Origin: Bacteroidales bacterium
Lineage (GTDB): Bacteria; Bacteroidota; Bacteroidia; Bacteroidales; F082
Direction: 5' to 3'
DNA length: 64,000 nt
Assembly: GCA_016291135.1 (NCBI GenBank)
Contig: JAEFAE010000004.1
Span: forward strand, 62,001-126,000
Within the stretch, counting starts at the first letter, position 1; each line of letters begins with the position of its first letter. This document shows, one piece after another, positions 1 through 7,902 of this stretch. Both the position numbers and the translations under genes were made by a program. The notes below the pieces were generated by a model. That model was not told where the DNA came from. It made no database searches and saw nothing but the letters and a program-made list of their open reading frames with translations.

Positions 1-439
1 GCTCCAGCTTGGCGTAAGCTTTGTTGATTTTGTTGATGGAACCGATTTTGTTCAGAGGGAGACGGACAATACGCGATTGTTCGGCCAGTGCCTGGAGGAT
101 GGATTGGCGGATCCACCACACGGCATACGAGATGAATTTGAAACCTCTGGTCTCGTCGAAACGTTGTGCGGCTTTTATCAGCCCCAGGTTGCCTTCGTTG
201 ATTAAGTCGGGAAGACTGAGGCCCTGGTTCTGATACTGTTTTGATACGGAGACGACGAAGCGCAGGTTGGCTTTGGTGAGCTTCTCCAATGCCACTTTGT
301 CGCCTTGCTTGATACGCTGAGCGAGCTCCACCTCTTCTTCAGCGGAGATCAACTCAACCTTACCAATCTCTTGCAGGTACTTGTCGAGAGATGCGGTCTC
401 ACGGTTCGTGACCTGCTTCGTAATCTTTAACTGCCTCAT
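1..439 (-). CDS. rpoD: RNA polymerase primary sigma factor RpoD/SigA (C-terminus off window)
   Basis: Primary sigma factor that directs core RNA polymerase to housekeeping promoters. About 146 N-terminal codons are visible, starting at the ATG at 439; the rest lies left of the window. The visible part opens with [20 protein letters not shown], a short leader leading straight into region 1.2, so there is no long region 1.1, as is usual for the ~290-residue Bacteroidetes sigma. Region 2 is intact: the core-binding stretch [20 protein letters not shown], then [20 protein letters not shown] and the -10 reading segment [16 protein letters not shown]. It lies 28 bp downstream of pnp on the same strand and may be co-transcribed with it. 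The TAnnTTTG elements annotated throughout this window are what this type of sigma recognises. Confidence 0.95.
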   Translation of the reverse strand, partial: MRQLKITKQVTNRETASLDKYLQEIGKVELISAEEEVELAQRIKQGDKVALEKLTKANLRFVVSVSKQYQNQGLSLPDLINEGNLGLIKAAQRFDETRGFKFISYAVWWIRQSILQALAEQSRIVRLPLNKIGSINKINKAYAKLE

Positions 440-467
440 TTATAACGTGTTGGTTAACCAATTAGAA

Positions 468-2738
468 TTAGTTCTTGTGGTTGTTGCGGTTGCCGCCGTG
501 GGCACCGTGGCCGCCATTGCCGGGTTTTCCCCCGTTGCGGTTGCCACCATTGCCGGGCTTTCCACCGTTGCCGGTAGGACGCGGGCCGTTGCCGCCTTTC
601 TTCTCCACATAGCCTTCCGGTTTGGGAAGCAGTTCCCTGCGGGAGAGGCGGAGCTTGCCGGTCTTGCTGTCGATTTCGATCAACTTGACGTCGATCTCGT
701 CGCCTTCCTTCAAGCCGGTCTCTTCCATGGTGTTGAAGCGTTCCCAAGCGATCTCGGAGATGTGCAGCAGGCCGTCCTTGTTGGGCAGGATCTCCACGAA
801 GGCGCCGAAGGCCATGATGGAGACGATCTTGCCATGATAGATCTCACCGACCTCAGGCACAGCGACGATGGCTTTGATCTTGGCCTTGCAGGCTTCGATG
901 TCGGCCTTGTTCTGCGAAGCGATCTCCACAATACCCTTCTCTTCGTCCTCGGTGATGGTGATGACGGTGTTGGTGACCTTCTGGAGCTCTTGGATGACCT
1001 TGCCACCAGGGCCGATGACGGCACCGATGAAGTCTTTCGGGATGAACATCTTCTCGATTCTCGGGACGATCTCCTTGTAGTCGGCACGCGGGACGCTGAT
1101 GGTCTTGGCCATCTCGTCGAGGATGTGCAGACGGCCTTGGCGGGCCTGTTCGAGGGCTTCGGTGAGGACCTCGTAGCTGAGGCCGTCCACCTTGATGTCC
1201 ATCTGGCAGGCGGTGATGCCGTCGCGGGTACCGGTGACCTTGAAGTCCATGTCGCCGAGGTGATCCTCGTCGCCGAGGATGTCGGTCAGGATGGCGTATT
1301 TTCCAGTCTCGCTGTCGGAGATCATACCCATGGCCACACCGGCGACGGGCTTGCGCATCGGCACGCCGGCATCCATCAAGGCCATGCAGCCACCGCACAC
1401 GGAGGCCATGGAGGAGGAGCCGTTCGATTCAAGGATGTCGCTCACGATACGGACGGTGTAAGGCATGCTCTCGTCGTGGGGCACCATCGACTTGAGGGCG
1501 CGTTCGGCGAGGTTGCCGTGGCCGATCTCACGACGGCTGGTGCTGCGCGGGGCCTTGGGTTCGCCAGTGGCGAAGCCGGGGAAGTTGTAGTGCAGCGTGA
1601 AGTTCTTGGTGCCTTCCACCACGGCGCCGTCGATGGTCTGCTCGTCGAGCTTGGTGCCGAGGGTGACGGCCACGAGGGCCTGGGTCTCACCACGGGTGAA
1701 CACGGCAGAGCCGTGGGCTGAGGGCAGGATGTCGACTTCCGTCCAGATGGGACGCACTTCGTTGAGCTGACGGCCGTCGAGGCGAGTGCGCTTGTCGAGG
1801 ACGGCGTTACGCACGGCTGAACGCTGCACGTCGTGGAAATAACGGGCGGCGAGCGGCTTCACGGTCTCCAGCTCTTCTTCGGTATATTTTTCAAGATATT
1901 TTTCGAGGATGCCGTTGAACGTATCTTCGCGCAGGTGCTTGTCGGCGCAGCCAGAGAGGGCGAAGTCGTAGCAGGCCTGGTAGCAATTGTCCTGCACTTC
2001 TTGACGGATGGTCTCGTCGTTCACTTCGTGGCAGTATTCGCGTTTGGCTTTGCCGACTTTTTCCATCAGCTCGATCTGTGCCTGGCACTGGATCTTGATG
2101 GCTTCGTGGGCGGCCTTGAGGGCGCCGAGCATCTCTTCTTCGGAGACTTCCTTGCATTCGCCTTCCACCATGCAGATGTCCTTCATGGAGGCGGCCACCA
2201 TCAGCTCGAGGCGGGCTTCCTCCTGTTGCTCGAAGGTGGGGTTGATGACGTATTCGTCACCGATGAGGGCGACGCGGCACTCGGAGATCGGGCCGTGGAA
2301 CGGGATGTCGGACACGCTGATGGCGGCAGAGGCAGCCAGGGCGGCGAGGGCATCGGGGGCCACGTTCTTCTCGGCGGAGAGCAGGTTCACCTGGACGATG
2401 GTCTCGGCATGGTAGTCATCCGGGAACAGCGGACGCAGGGCGCGGTCGATCAGACGGGAGATGAGCACTTCATAGTCGGAAGGCTTGGCTTCACGCTTGA
2501 AGAAACCACCGGGGAACTTGCCGGCGGCATAATATTTTTCGCGATAGTCAACGGACAGCGGGAAGAAGTCGGTCTCGGGAGCGACCTCGGTGGCTGAGCA
2601 GACGGTGGCAAGCAGGACGGTGTCGCCGCAGCGGAGCAGGGCGCTGCCGTCGGCTTGTTTGGCATAACGGCCGGTGTTGATGCTGATTTCCTGACCGTTA
2701 GGCATCTTTATGATTTGAGTAATTCCTTCTGGACCCAT
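468..2738 (-). CDS. pnp: Polyribonucleotide nucleotidyltransferase (PNPase)
   Basis: Phosphorolytic 3'-5' exoribonuclease of mRNA decay, 756 residues. Two RNase PH-like cores are visible (roughly residues 12-145 and 325-540, the second containing the phosphate-site region [15 protein letters not shown]), followed by a KH domain ([20 protein letters not shown], about residues 567-625) and an S1 domain ([20 protein letters not shown], about 635-703). After S1 comes a ~45-residue low-complexity tail rich in Gly, Asn and Lys, built from imperfect [15 protein letters not shown] units; this is not part of the standard enzyme and may be a disordered RNA-binding extension. It follows rpsO on the same strand, the conserved rpsO-pnp order, with a hairpin between the two genes. 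The upstream ATG at 2738 was chosen; an internal ATG (MPNGQEIS) 12 codons in is less likely. Confidence 0.97.
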   Translation of the reverse strand: MGPEGITQIIKMPNGQEISINTGRYAKQADGSALLRCGDTVLLATVCSATEVAPETDFFPLSVDYREKYYAAGKFPGGFFKREAKPSDYEVLISRLIDRALRPLFPDDYHAETIVQVNLLSAEKNVAPDALAALAASAAISVSDIPFHGPISECRVALIGDEYVINPTFEQQEEARLELMVAASMKDICMVEGECKEVSEEEMLGALKAAHEAIKIQCQAQIELMEKVGKAKREYCHEVNDETIRQEVQDNCYQACYDFALSGCADKHLREDTFNGILEKYLEKYTEEELETVKPLAARYFHDVQRSAVRNAVLDKRTRLDGRQLNEVRPIWTEVDILPSAHGSAVFTRGETQALVAVTLGTKLDEQTIDGAVVEGTKNFTLHYNFPGFATGEPKAPRSTSRREIGHGNLAERALKSMVPHDESMPYTVRIVSDILESNGSSSMASVCGGCMALMDAGVPMRKPVAGVAMGMISDSETGKYAILTDILGDEDHLGDMDFKVTGTRDGITACQMDIKVDGLSYEVLTEALEQARQGRLHILDEMAKTISVPRADYKEIVPRIEKMFIPKDFIGAVIGPGGKVIQELQKVTNTVITITEDEEKGIVEIASQNKADIEACKAKIKAIVAVPEVGEIYHGKIVSIMAFGAFVEILPNKDGLLHISEIAWERFNTMEETGLKEGDEIDVKLIEIDSKTGKLRLSRRELLPKPEGYVEKKGGNGPRPTGNGGKPGNGGNRNGGKPGNGGHGAHGGNRNNHKN

Positions 2739-2779
2739 AATTTTTTTTGTGTTTTAGATGTGGACTTTTTAAATAGCAA

Positions 2780-2810
2780 AAGAAAGGCAATAGGTTCTAT
2801 TGCCTTTCTT
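2780..2810 (-). terminator. Hairpin between rpsO and pnp
   Basis: A perfect 14-bp stem (arms 2780-2793 and 2797-2810) with a 3-nt loop lies 30 bp past the rpsO stop. Read on the minus strand it is followed by TTTTGCTATTT, so it can act as a partial terminator or RNA-processing site between rpsO and pnp. A comparable element sits between these two genes in E. coli. Confidence 0.75.
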
Positions 2811-2839
2811 GAATTCCGCTTAGGCAGCGCGAAAGTGAA

Positions 2840-3109
2840 TTACTTTCTGATGCCCAATTCCTTGATGATGTTACGGTATCTTTCGATGTCAGTTCTCTTC
2901 AAATAATCGAGAAGTTTTCTTCTCTTACCTACTAAACGAACCAACGCGCGCTTGGCCGCCACATCTTTCTTGTGTTCCTTTGTTTGTTCAGTCAAATGCT
3001 TGATTCTGTAGGTGAACAAAGCGATTTGGCCTTCTGCTGAACCAGTATCGGCAGCGCTTTTGCCGTATTGGCTGAAAATCTCTGATTTCTTTTCTGCAGT
3101 CAAATACAT
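2840..3109 (-). CDS. rpsO: 30S ribosomal protein S15
   Basis: Small-subunit ribosomal protein, 89 residues, which binds 16S rRNA at the central-domain three-way junction. The typical S15 pattern is present: KSAADTGSAEGQIALFTYRI, then LTEQTKEHKKDVAAKRALVR and the C-terminal KRRKLLDYLKRTDIERYRNI. The length is standard. A Bacteroidetes -7 box (TAATTTTG on the minus strand, 3153-3160) lies 44 bp upstream of the ATG, giving a leader of about 35-40 nt. pnp follows on the same strand after a hairpin. Autoregulation of S15 through its leader is known in other bacteria; I do not see a specific structure that proves it here. Confidence 0.98.
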   Translation of the reverse strand: MYLTAEKKSEIFSQYGKSAADTGSAEGQIALFTYRIKHLTEQTKEHKKDVAAKRALVRLVGKRRKLLDYLKRTDIERYRNIIKELGIRK

Positions 3110-3152
3110 AATTAATACTTCTTTCTTTTTTAAACGTTTCTAAATCGGGCTG

Positions 3153-3160
3153 CAAAATTA
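3153..3160 (-). promoter_or_regulatory. -7 element of the rpsO promoter
   Basis: TAATTTTG on the minus strand matches the Bacteroidetes TAnnTTTG consensus and lies 44 bp before the rpsO ATG. Confidence 0.6.
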
Positions 3161-3210
3161 CATCTTTTTTTGATATATCAGTGGGTTTCTGGCGATTTTT
3201 TTTTCATTTC

Positions 3211-3270
3211 CCCAGGGTTTCCCCCCGAAGATACCGACAGATGACCCCTACGGGGTCGTTTCTCCCCAAG
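3211..3270. repeat. Palindromic intergenic repeat (GGGG/CCTGTCGGTA family)
   Basis: The core at 3232-3257 reads, on the minus strand, GACCCCGTAGGGGTC followed by ATCTGTCGGTA. It is one member of a family found at 13676, 36817, 42392-42690, 47715-47865 and 57605 in this window. It sits directly 3' of the thioesterase stop codon. Confidence 0.75.
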
Positions 3271-3273
3271 GTT

Positions 3274-3738
3274 TCATCGCGTACCCCATTGATTCATGGC
3301 CTTGGCCCTGCGTTTGGAGTCTTCCATCACTTCCTGTGCCTGTTGTTGAAGCCATTTTTCTTCCTCGGTTTCGGGGGTGAGGGTGATGCCATGAGGCTTG
3401 GAGTGGTGGTTCTCATCCAGATAGGAGAAGGTGGCGAAGCCGTCGGCTGCGGTCTTCTCGGGCTCGCGACTCCGATACATTTTTGTATATACGGTGAGGG
3501 TGGATCGTCCGGTATGGATCACCTTGCTCTCGAAGGTGACGATGTCGCCGGCAAAGATCGGGAACTTGAAGTCGATGCCATGCAGCACCAGCAACACGGT
3601 GTCCTTGGTGTCGACATACTGGGCCACGGCGAAATACGAACTCTCCAGGAACCACTCGGAACATCTTCCGGCGAAGAAGGTCTGGTGGTGGTTGAGGTCG
3701 GCGAGTTTGATCAGGCGTTGTGAATAGGTTGCTTTCAT
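3274..3738 (-). CDS. Acyl-CoA thioesterase family protein (hotdog fold)
   Basis: Predicted cytoplasmic hotdog-fold thioesterase of 154 residues, expected to hydrolyse acyl-CoA to free acid and CoA. The start is the ATG at 3738 (MKATYSQRLIKLADLNHHQT); an upstream in-frame extension would run through the promoter and is rejected. The N-terminal part contains the hotdog helix with Asn-His (LNHHQTFFAGRCSEWFLESS) and later the strand pattern VLHGIDFKFPIFAGDIVTFE and KVIHTGRSTLTVYTKMY, typical of the YciA/BACH-like acyl-CoA thioesterases. A charged C-terminal helix follows. The substrate cannot be read from the sequence. A -7 box TACCTTTG lies at 3799-3806 and a palindromic repeat lies just after the stop. 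Confidence 0.8.
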   Translation of the reverse strand: MKATYSQRLIKLADLNHHQTFFAGRCSEWFLESSYFAVAQYVDTKDTVLLVLHGIDFKFPIFAGDIVTFESKVIHTGRSTLTVYTKMYRSREPEKTAADGFATFSYLDENHHSKPHGITLTPETEEEKWLQQQAQEVMEDSKRRAKAMNQWGTR

Positions 3739-3798
3739 GGGACGATGCGGGTTAAGGTGGAGGACCCCCTGCGGCTGTAGGGAAAACCTTCCGGGCTG

Positions 3799-3806
3799 CA
3801 AAGGTA
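3799..3806 (-). promoter_or_regulatory. -7 element for the thioesterase gene
   Basis: TACCTTTG on the minus strand matches TAnnTTTG; the ATG at 3738 lies about 60 bp downstream, which excludes the longer in-frame start at 3810. Confidence 0.55.
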
Positions 3807-3967
3807 GCAATCTTTTTGAAACGACACGTTATCGGGCGAGGTTTGTGCTTTTTGTTAAAAAAATTAAAAATTTTATTTGAGAATAAAAAACAATTCCTAA
3901 TTTTGCTCCCTGAAAAAGATAATGAGCCAACCCAGGCGCTAGTCACGTGAAATTTGACACTTTTGAG

Positions 3968-3995
3968 GAGCCGTCGTGAACGGCTCTTCTTTTAT
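3968..3995 (+). terminator. Short hairpin with T-rich tail
   Basis: A 7-bp stem (GAGCCGT 3968-3974 / ACGGCTC 3980-3986) is followed by TTCTTTTA on the plus strand. It lies just past the stop of the T9SS gene on the minus strand, whose transcript would form the same hairpin but with a less U-rich tail. I see no plus-strand gene upstream that would need it, so its direction is uncertain. Confidence 0.45.
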
Positions 3996-4813
3996 TTCAC
4001 AAAGCGGATTACGCCTTTGCCGGTGCAGAGGAGATAGAGGCCGCTTTCCAGGCTTTCGATGTGGAGCGGGCCGGTATAGGGCTCTTGTTTCACCAGACGC
4101 CCCGTGGCATCGTAGATGCGGACCATCTCGTTGTCGACACCTTCGAGGTACAGACGGTCGCTTGCCGGGTTGGGATACGCCGAAAGCACGTTGGCGTTGT
4201 TTTCTGCGGTGCCAACGCTTCCTCCAAAGACCAGCTTGACGTTGGGCCGCTGGCTGATCACCTCTTTAAAACCGGTGAAGGAGGTCGGGTCGCAGGGGTC
4301 GGGGTTTTGGTTGTCGCTATAATAGCTGAGGACGGTGCCGGCTGCTTCGGTGAACATGAAATACCGGATGGCGAAGTCGCCGGAGTTGTCGTCCATGCCG
4401 ATCAGCAGGTTGTCGGTGCCGTTGTAGGCAAACGGGGTGTCGAAGTCGATGTTGAGCCATCCGTCGGTGTCGGCAGGGATGGTCCAGGGGCCCGAATAGA
4501 CCTTGTCGTCGGGGGAGAAGGTCTCGGCATCGACGGGATCGGAGAAGGCGCTCCTCGACACGTGTTTCATGTAGATGTCGATGTTGTAGGTATATTCGGT
4601 GCTGTAGGTGTAGGCGATGTGGAAGCGAAGGGCACGGATGTTTCCGGCAAACTCAATCTCATCCGCCAGGAAAAGATGCTCGGTGAGGGAGTAGTTGTAC
4701 AGGGTGTTGACGGGCACCTGGTTGCTGATGGTGTTGTTGTCGCCGAGGGTGATGGTCTGGGCATGGGCCATGACGGTCACGGCCAGCGCTGCCAAAAGGA
4801 ATAGTCTTTTCAT
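3992..4813 (-). CDS. Secreted protein with T9SS C-terminal sorting domain
   Basis: Exported protein of 273 residues with no recognised enzymatic domain. The start at 4813 gives a clean signal peptide (MKRLFLLAALAVTVMAHAQ, cleavage after AHA or Ala-Gln). The middle has a beta-rich module of about 160 residues in which aromatic and Gly-Asp turns recur (LFLADEIEFAGNIRALRFHI, LIGMDDNSGDFAIRYFMF), resembling adhesin or carbohydrate-binding-like domains in Bacteroidetes, but I cannot assign a family. The last ~75 residues form a type A T9SS sorting domain: LSAYPNPASDRLYLEG, then VRIYDATGRLVKQE and a final ESGLYLLCTGKGVIRFVK. It should therefore be translocated by the type IX system and attached to or released from the cell surface. 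It lies 19 bp after the LRR gene and is probably in its operon. Confidence 0.8.
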   Translation of the reverse strand: MKRLFLLAALAVTVMAHAQTITLGDNNTISNQVPVNTLYNYSLTEHLFLADEIEFAGNIRALRFHIAYTYSTEYTYNIDIYMKHVSRSAFSDPVDAETFSPDDKVYSGPWTIPADTDGWLNIDFDTPFAYNGTDNLLIGMDDNSGDFAIRYFMFTEAAGTVLSYYSDNQNPDPCDPTSFTGFKEVISQRPNVKLVFGGSVGTAENNANVLSAYPNPASDRLYLEGVDNEMVRIYDATGRLVKQEPYTGPLHIESLESGLYLLCTGKGVIRFVK

Positions 4814-4832
4814 ATTATAAGGATTGTGGGTT

Positions 4833-5555
4833 TTAAGGGACGACGATGATTTGGAGGTGAGAGATGGTTCTTGGGTTGAAGGAGACGGCAAACTGGGTGG
4901 TTGGGTCGATATACAGACGCTCCAGCAGCTGGCAGTGCCTCATGTCGGGGATGACGAGCAGTCCGCCGCTGTTGGCCACGTTCAGCTCGACGAGCTCGGT
5001 GAGCCCGGCGATGGACGAGGGCAGGTTGCGCAGGACGTTGGTGTTGAGGTTGAGGAACCGCAGCGACTTCAGCTGGCCGATGTTTTGCGGCAGGTGGTTC
5101 AGGCGGTTGTATTGAAGCTCCAGGATCTCCAGGTTCTTCAGGTTGCAAATCTCTTCGGGTAGCGAGTCGAGCTGGTTATGGCATAGATACAGTTCCTTGA
5201 GGTTGGTCAGCTTGCCGATCTCCGGCGGAAGGCTTTTCAATTGGTTATGCTTGAAGGAGATCTTCTCCAGCTGGGTCAGTTCGCCGATGACGGGTGGTAT
5301 GTAGGTGAGCCGGTTGGAGCTGACCACGAGGGTCTTGAGGTTTTTCAGTTGCCCGATCTCCTCGGGGAGGGAGTCCAGCCGGTTGCGGAAGAGGTAGAGC
5401 GTCTCGGCATTGGGATTCTCCTGGATCTTCTTGACGAGTTGGTTGGCGTTGCGATAGCGGATGCGGATTTTCTTTTTGCCTTGGGCGTTGGCCTCGTTGA
5501 CAGTGAAGAGCATCGCCGTGAGAAGTGTCAAAAACAGGAGTCGGGTCGTTTTCAT
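4833..5555 (-). CDS. Secreted leucine-rich-repeat protein
   Basis: Exported protein of 240 residues. A signal peptide (MKTTRLLFLTLLTAMLFTVN, cleavage near ANA-Q) is followed by a basic segment and then about seven 23-residue leucine-rich repeats of the form LxxLPxxIGxLxxLxxLxLxxNxL, for example LKSLPPEIGKLTNLKELYLC and LDSLPEEICNLKNLEILELQ. Such LRR solenoids bind proteins; the partner is not deducible. There is no T9SS sorting domain and no transmembrane anchor, so it may be periplasmic. A TACCTTTG promoter element at 5581-5588 precedes it, and the T9SS cargo gene follows by 19 bp. Confidence 0.85.
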   Translation of the reverse strand: MKTTRLLFLTLLTAMLFTVNEANAQGKKKIRIRYRNANQLVKKIQENPNAETLYLFRNRLDSLPEEIGQLKNLKTLVVSSNRLTYIPPVIGELTQLEKISFKHNQLKSLPPEIGKLTNLKELYLCHNQLDSLPEEICNLKNLEILELQYNRLNHLPQNIGQLKSLRFLNLNTNVLRNLPSSIAGLTELVELNVANSGGLLVIPDMRHCQLLERLYIDPTTQFAVSFNPRTISHLQIIVVP

Positions 5556-5580
5556 GGCAGTTGAGGATTGGTTCGTGCTG

Positions 5581-5588
5581 CAAAGGTA
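5581..5588 (-). promoter_or_regulatory. -7 element for the LRR/T9SS gene pair
   Basis: TACCTTTG on the minus strand, 26 bp before the ATG at 5555. Confidence 0.55.
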
Positions 5589-5742
5589 GCAAACTTTTTG
5601 GAATGCTGCGTTGTTTGAACGAAAACTTGGATATGTTGATAAAAATTAATTAGAAATAATGATTGAGCTAAAATAAAAGTGCTATATTTGCAAAACCAAA
5701 ACGATAAAATCATAAAAAGATGGTAATGTTTGCAAAAAATTA

Positions 5743-5750
5743 TAACTTTG
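5743..5750 (+). promoter_or_regulatory. -7 element for the toxin-antitoxin operon
   Basis: TAACTTTG matches TAnnTTTG and lies 33 bp before the ATG at 5783. A second match (TATATTTG, 5683-5690) lies further upstream. The nearer box plus a GGAAGGAG ribosome binding site at 5770-5777 favour the start at 5783 over the in-frame ATG at 5720. Confidence 0.55.
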
Positions 5751-5782
5751 CAGGTGTAACAAATCTGATGGGAAGGAGTGCA

Positions 5783-5989
5783 ATGAAACCTACCGAGATG
5801 CAAAGTGTCTTTTTGAGTGTTCCGAAGGCGGATTGGAAACTGCTGAAGGAATTGATTCGGAAATTCGGTTGGCAGGTTGAGACGCAGGAGCAATTACTTG
5901 AGCGTTTTGCTAAAAGTCGTCCTGCGATTCCTCCAGTCAGCGAGGAAGAGATCATCGAAGAAGTGAAAGCCGTAAGATATAAGCAATGA
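5783..5989 (+). CDS. Putative antitoxin of a PIN-type toxin-antitoxin pair
   Basis: Small acidic protein of 68 residues (MKPTEMQSVFLSVPKADWKL...). The first half has a short strand-helix pattern with Trp-Lys and a Leu-rich helix (LLKELIRKFGW), the second half is acidic and helical (SEEEIIEEVKAVRYK). This organisation, a small protein overlapping a PIN-domain gene by the ATGA quartet, is typical of antitoxins that bind and block the toxin active site with their C-terminus. I do not recognise a named family such as AbrB or Phd from the sequence alone. The start is supported by a purine-rich ribosome binding site six bases upstream. It is the first gene of the AT-rich accessory region. Confidence 0.65.
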   Translation: MKPTEMQSVFLSVPKADWKLLKELIRKFGWQVETQEQLLERFAKSRPAIPPVSEEEIIEEVKAVRYKQ

Positions 5990-6390
5990 AGGTAATCCTT
6001 GATTGTAATATTTGGGTTTCATTCCTAATAGGTCACCATACAGGGTTAATTCGGCAGATTTTGAACGATTCCCGTTTTGATGTGGTCGTCTGTGGTGAAT
6101 TGTTAAATGAACTACACGATGTCTGCGCTCGCTCGAAGATCCGGTCACATGTGAGTGAACAGGAATTGGAAGATTTTTTTCATATCATCTATTCCTATGC
6201 TAATATTGTGAATATAAAAGAAGAGGCCGATTATAATATTCGTGATCCGAAAGACCTTTATTTGTTGTCACTGGCGTTAAATGTTGATGCTGGTTTTATT
6301 GTTTCTGGTGATGCCGACATACTTGACGTGAAACAATATGGACATACTACGATGTTGTCTTTGGCAGAATTCAAAGAGCGTTTTTATTAG
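5986..6390 (+). CDS. PIN-domain toxin (putative TA system component)
   Basis: Predicted metal-dependent ribonuclease of 134 residues. The PIN acidic residues are visible: the first Asp in MKVILDCNIWVSFLIG, the second acidic site in ELLNELHDVC, the DPKD segment (NIRDPKDLYLLSLALNVDAG) and the terminal SGDADIL motif. This order is that of the family annotated as putative toxin-antitoxin system toxin component, PIN family. The start ATG overlaps the antitoxin stop (ATGA at 5986-5989), implying translational coupling. No related module is repeated elsewhere in the window. Confidence 0.85.
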   Translation: MKVILDCNIWVSFLIGHHTGLIRQILNDSRFDVVVCGELLNELHDVCARSKIRSHVSEQELEDFFHIIYSYANIVNIKEEADYNIRDPKDLYLLSLALNVDAGFIVSGDADILDVKQYGHTTMLSLAEFKERFY

Positions 6391-6395
6391 TCCTG

Positions 6396-6533
6396 TTAAA
6401 CAATCCATTCCACCAATTCCCGCGGCAGGATGATCTTTTTCGGTTCGCCTCTTTTCCCGGTGATGAAGTAATGGTGGGCATAGATGATGTCGAACTGTTT
6501 GACGAAGGCAAACCCATCCCATTCTCGAGAAAA
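6396..6533 (-). pseudogene. 46-codon gene remnant
   Basis: On the minus strand an open stretch of about 45 codons without its own start codon ends at TAA 6396-6398 and reads FSREWDGFAFVKQFDIIY, then HHYFITGKRGEPKKIILPRE and LVEWIV. The composition looks like the C-terminus of a real protein, and its base composition is richer in GC than the adjacent accessory genes. It is in the same frame as, and immediately follows, the stop codon of the 85-residue gene at 6534. I cannot assign the family. It is most likely the 3' scar of a gene removed by recombination. Confidence 0.4.
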
Positions 6534-6791
6534 TTACAACTCCATAGACGCTTTCAACGCATTAAACCAAGATTCTCTTATGGCTATTTCATAGTCTTTC
6601 TGCTCTCTTGATAGAAGGGGATTGCTTTCAATGTCGCGTTTCATCTTTGCAATGCAAAACTCTAACGTTTCTTTCGCTTGGCCTTTGGTGACAAATCCGC
6701 CGCCAAACAAATTGTATAGGAATTGTGCTGTTCCTTGTGAATGAGCAGTCATCTCTAATTGGTGCATTAGTGCTTTTTCGTTGTCGGTCAT
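6534..6791 (-). CDS. Small hypothetical protein
   Basis: 85-residue, mostly helical, soluble protein with no signal peptide (MTDNEKALMHQLEMTAHSQG...). A conserved-looking centre FLYNLFGGGFVTKGQAKETL and a charged C-terminal helix are visible. No family was recognised. It lies in AT-rich DNA, 39 bp downstream of the HEPN gene on the same strand and could be part of that operon. Its stop is followed in frame by another 45 open codons (6396-6533), so a longer ancestral gene interrupted by a nonsense mutation cannot be excluded. Confidence 0.55.
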   Translation of the reverse strand: MTDNEKALMHQLEMTAHSQGTAQFLYNLFGGGFVTKGQAKETLEFCIAKMKRDIESNPLLSREQKDYEIAIRESWFNALKASMEL

Positions 6792-6830
6792 GTTTAGATT
6801 TCTTTAAAACTATTTGTTGTAATATGATAC

Positions 6831-7607
6831 CTATTGTCTTTTCTTTTCCGAATACCTTAACCAACTATCAAGTGAAATTCTAAACAATTGAAGAGTTTCT
6901 AATCTCATTAACCAATCATTATAACTTTTCTCTTCATCGTCTTTATCAAATGATAATTCGTAATCGCCCTGAAACAATTTGCCCGAATGTGTTATTCTAC
7001 TTCGCAAATTATATATATCTTTATACTTTTTCTGAGATTTTGTACTACCAGCGACAAATTTCGACAAGAAATTAACAAACTTTTGTTTCACCCCCCAAAT
7101 CGGACGTCCACATTGTGGACATGAATACGGTGACGATTCTATTGTTTTACAACTTCCGCAAGCAAAAGTTATTACATTATCATCTTCTTCTAATTCAACA
7201 AGACCTTCAATAGCAGAAATATAGGATAGGAAAGACAAACTACGTTTATTTGAGGAAATATCCATTCCATCACACGCGAGATAAATGCAGGAATTTACTT
7301 TTTTTCTTGTTTCTGAAGAAAGATTGTAATAGTTGTGAAGAGCGGTGTATAGGGTGTTCGGAAAACAAACCTCATGACTGTAATCATCAATGGGATTGTC
7401 AGTAAAGTATTCATGCATCTGCGCTTCTTTAAAAGATGCAGTTGGCTTGAAATCCGTGAACTGTTCTATTTCTAAGTCCTTTTTTAATCCTTGATAGGAA
7501 TAGACTCCCATGAACATACGACTCTCTCTATTATCTATGTTTTGTCTTTCCTCTTCCGTCATATCTTTAGCCATCTTATTTGGCATTTCTATTCCCCATC
7601 CAATCAT
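6831..7607 (-). CDS. HEPN-domain (Apea-like) protein with embedded zinc ribbon
   Basis: 258-residue cytosolic protein. Near the C-terminus the motif LRSRITHSGKLF carries Arg202 and His207, matching the RX4-6H signature of HEPN RNases. The region before it has a zinc ribbon with two CxxC pairs (ACGSCKTIESSPYSCPQCGR). The arrangement and the ITHSG sequence match Apea-like HEPN proteins, which often occur in defence or stress loci. The gene starts at an ATG overlapping the stop of the 94-residue gene upstream (7604-7607). The N-terminus begins in what looks like the middle of a domain (MIGWGIEMPNK), so the two reading frames may be halves of one gene split by a frameshift in a run of T residues. 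Confidence 0.7.
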   Translation of the reverse strand: MIGWGIEMPNKMAKDMTEEERQNIDNRESRMFMGVYSYQGLKKDLEIEQFTDFKPTASFKEAQMHEYFTDNPIDDYSHEVCFPNTLYTALHNYYNLSSETRKKVNSCIYLACDGMDISSNKRSLSFLSYISAIEGLVELEEDDNVITFACGSCKTIESSPYSCPQCGRPIWGVKQKFVNFLSKFVAGSTKSQKKYKDIYNLRSRITHSGKLFQGDYELSFDKDDEEKSYNDWLMRLETLQLFRISLDSWLRYSEKKRQ

Positions 7608-7888
7608 AGAGGTGTTATATTGAAAAACCTATGATTTGTTAAACATGACAGCAGATTAAGTATTTCTTTTTCTTTATTGATTTTAACTGCACCAAGTAAA
7701 AAAAAGTCAGTTGGTTCATCGTTTTGATAGTCAATCGTATATTCGAGAAACATGGGGAAATGGCGAGCGTATGGACTCTTTGGTTTCCCTTCCATATCGA
7801 TGGGGAGAATCTGAAATTTGTCTTCAAATCTGAAACTGGTTTTCAAAATAGAATTCGAAAACACCAATGCTTTATAATACTTTTTCAT
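7604..7888 (-). CDS. Hypothetical protein, possible N-terminal half of the HEPN protein
   Basis: 94 residues (MKKYYKALVFSNSILKTSFR...), cytosolic, alternating strands and helices; contains FPMFLEYTIDYQNDEPTDFF and ends ILNLLSCLTNHRFFNITPL. Apea-like HEPN proteins are commonly about 350 residues long and have a beta-rich N-terminal domain, which is what this piece would supply (94 + 258). The overlap with the next gene is four bases and a run of T residues (AGGTTTTTC on the minus strand) lies just before, where a one-base slip would join the frames. Either translational coupling or a frameshift mutation fits. Confidence 0.5.
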   Translation of the reverse strand: MKKYYKALVFSNSILKTSFRFEDKFQILPIDMEGKPKSPYARHFPMFLEYTIDYQNDEPTDFFLLGAVKINKEKEILNLLSCLTNHRFFNITPL

Positions 7889-7902
7889 TTGATAATCTGG
7901 TT

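Noticed and set aside
381-1721. 446-codon open frame on the plus strand opposite pnp
   Set aside because: It is the antisense of the pnp reading frame in high-GC DNA, with no ribosome binding site and an implausible composition.
4810-5148. 112-codon frame within the LRR gene region
   Set aside because: Out-of-frame shadow rich in Pro, Ala and Arg.
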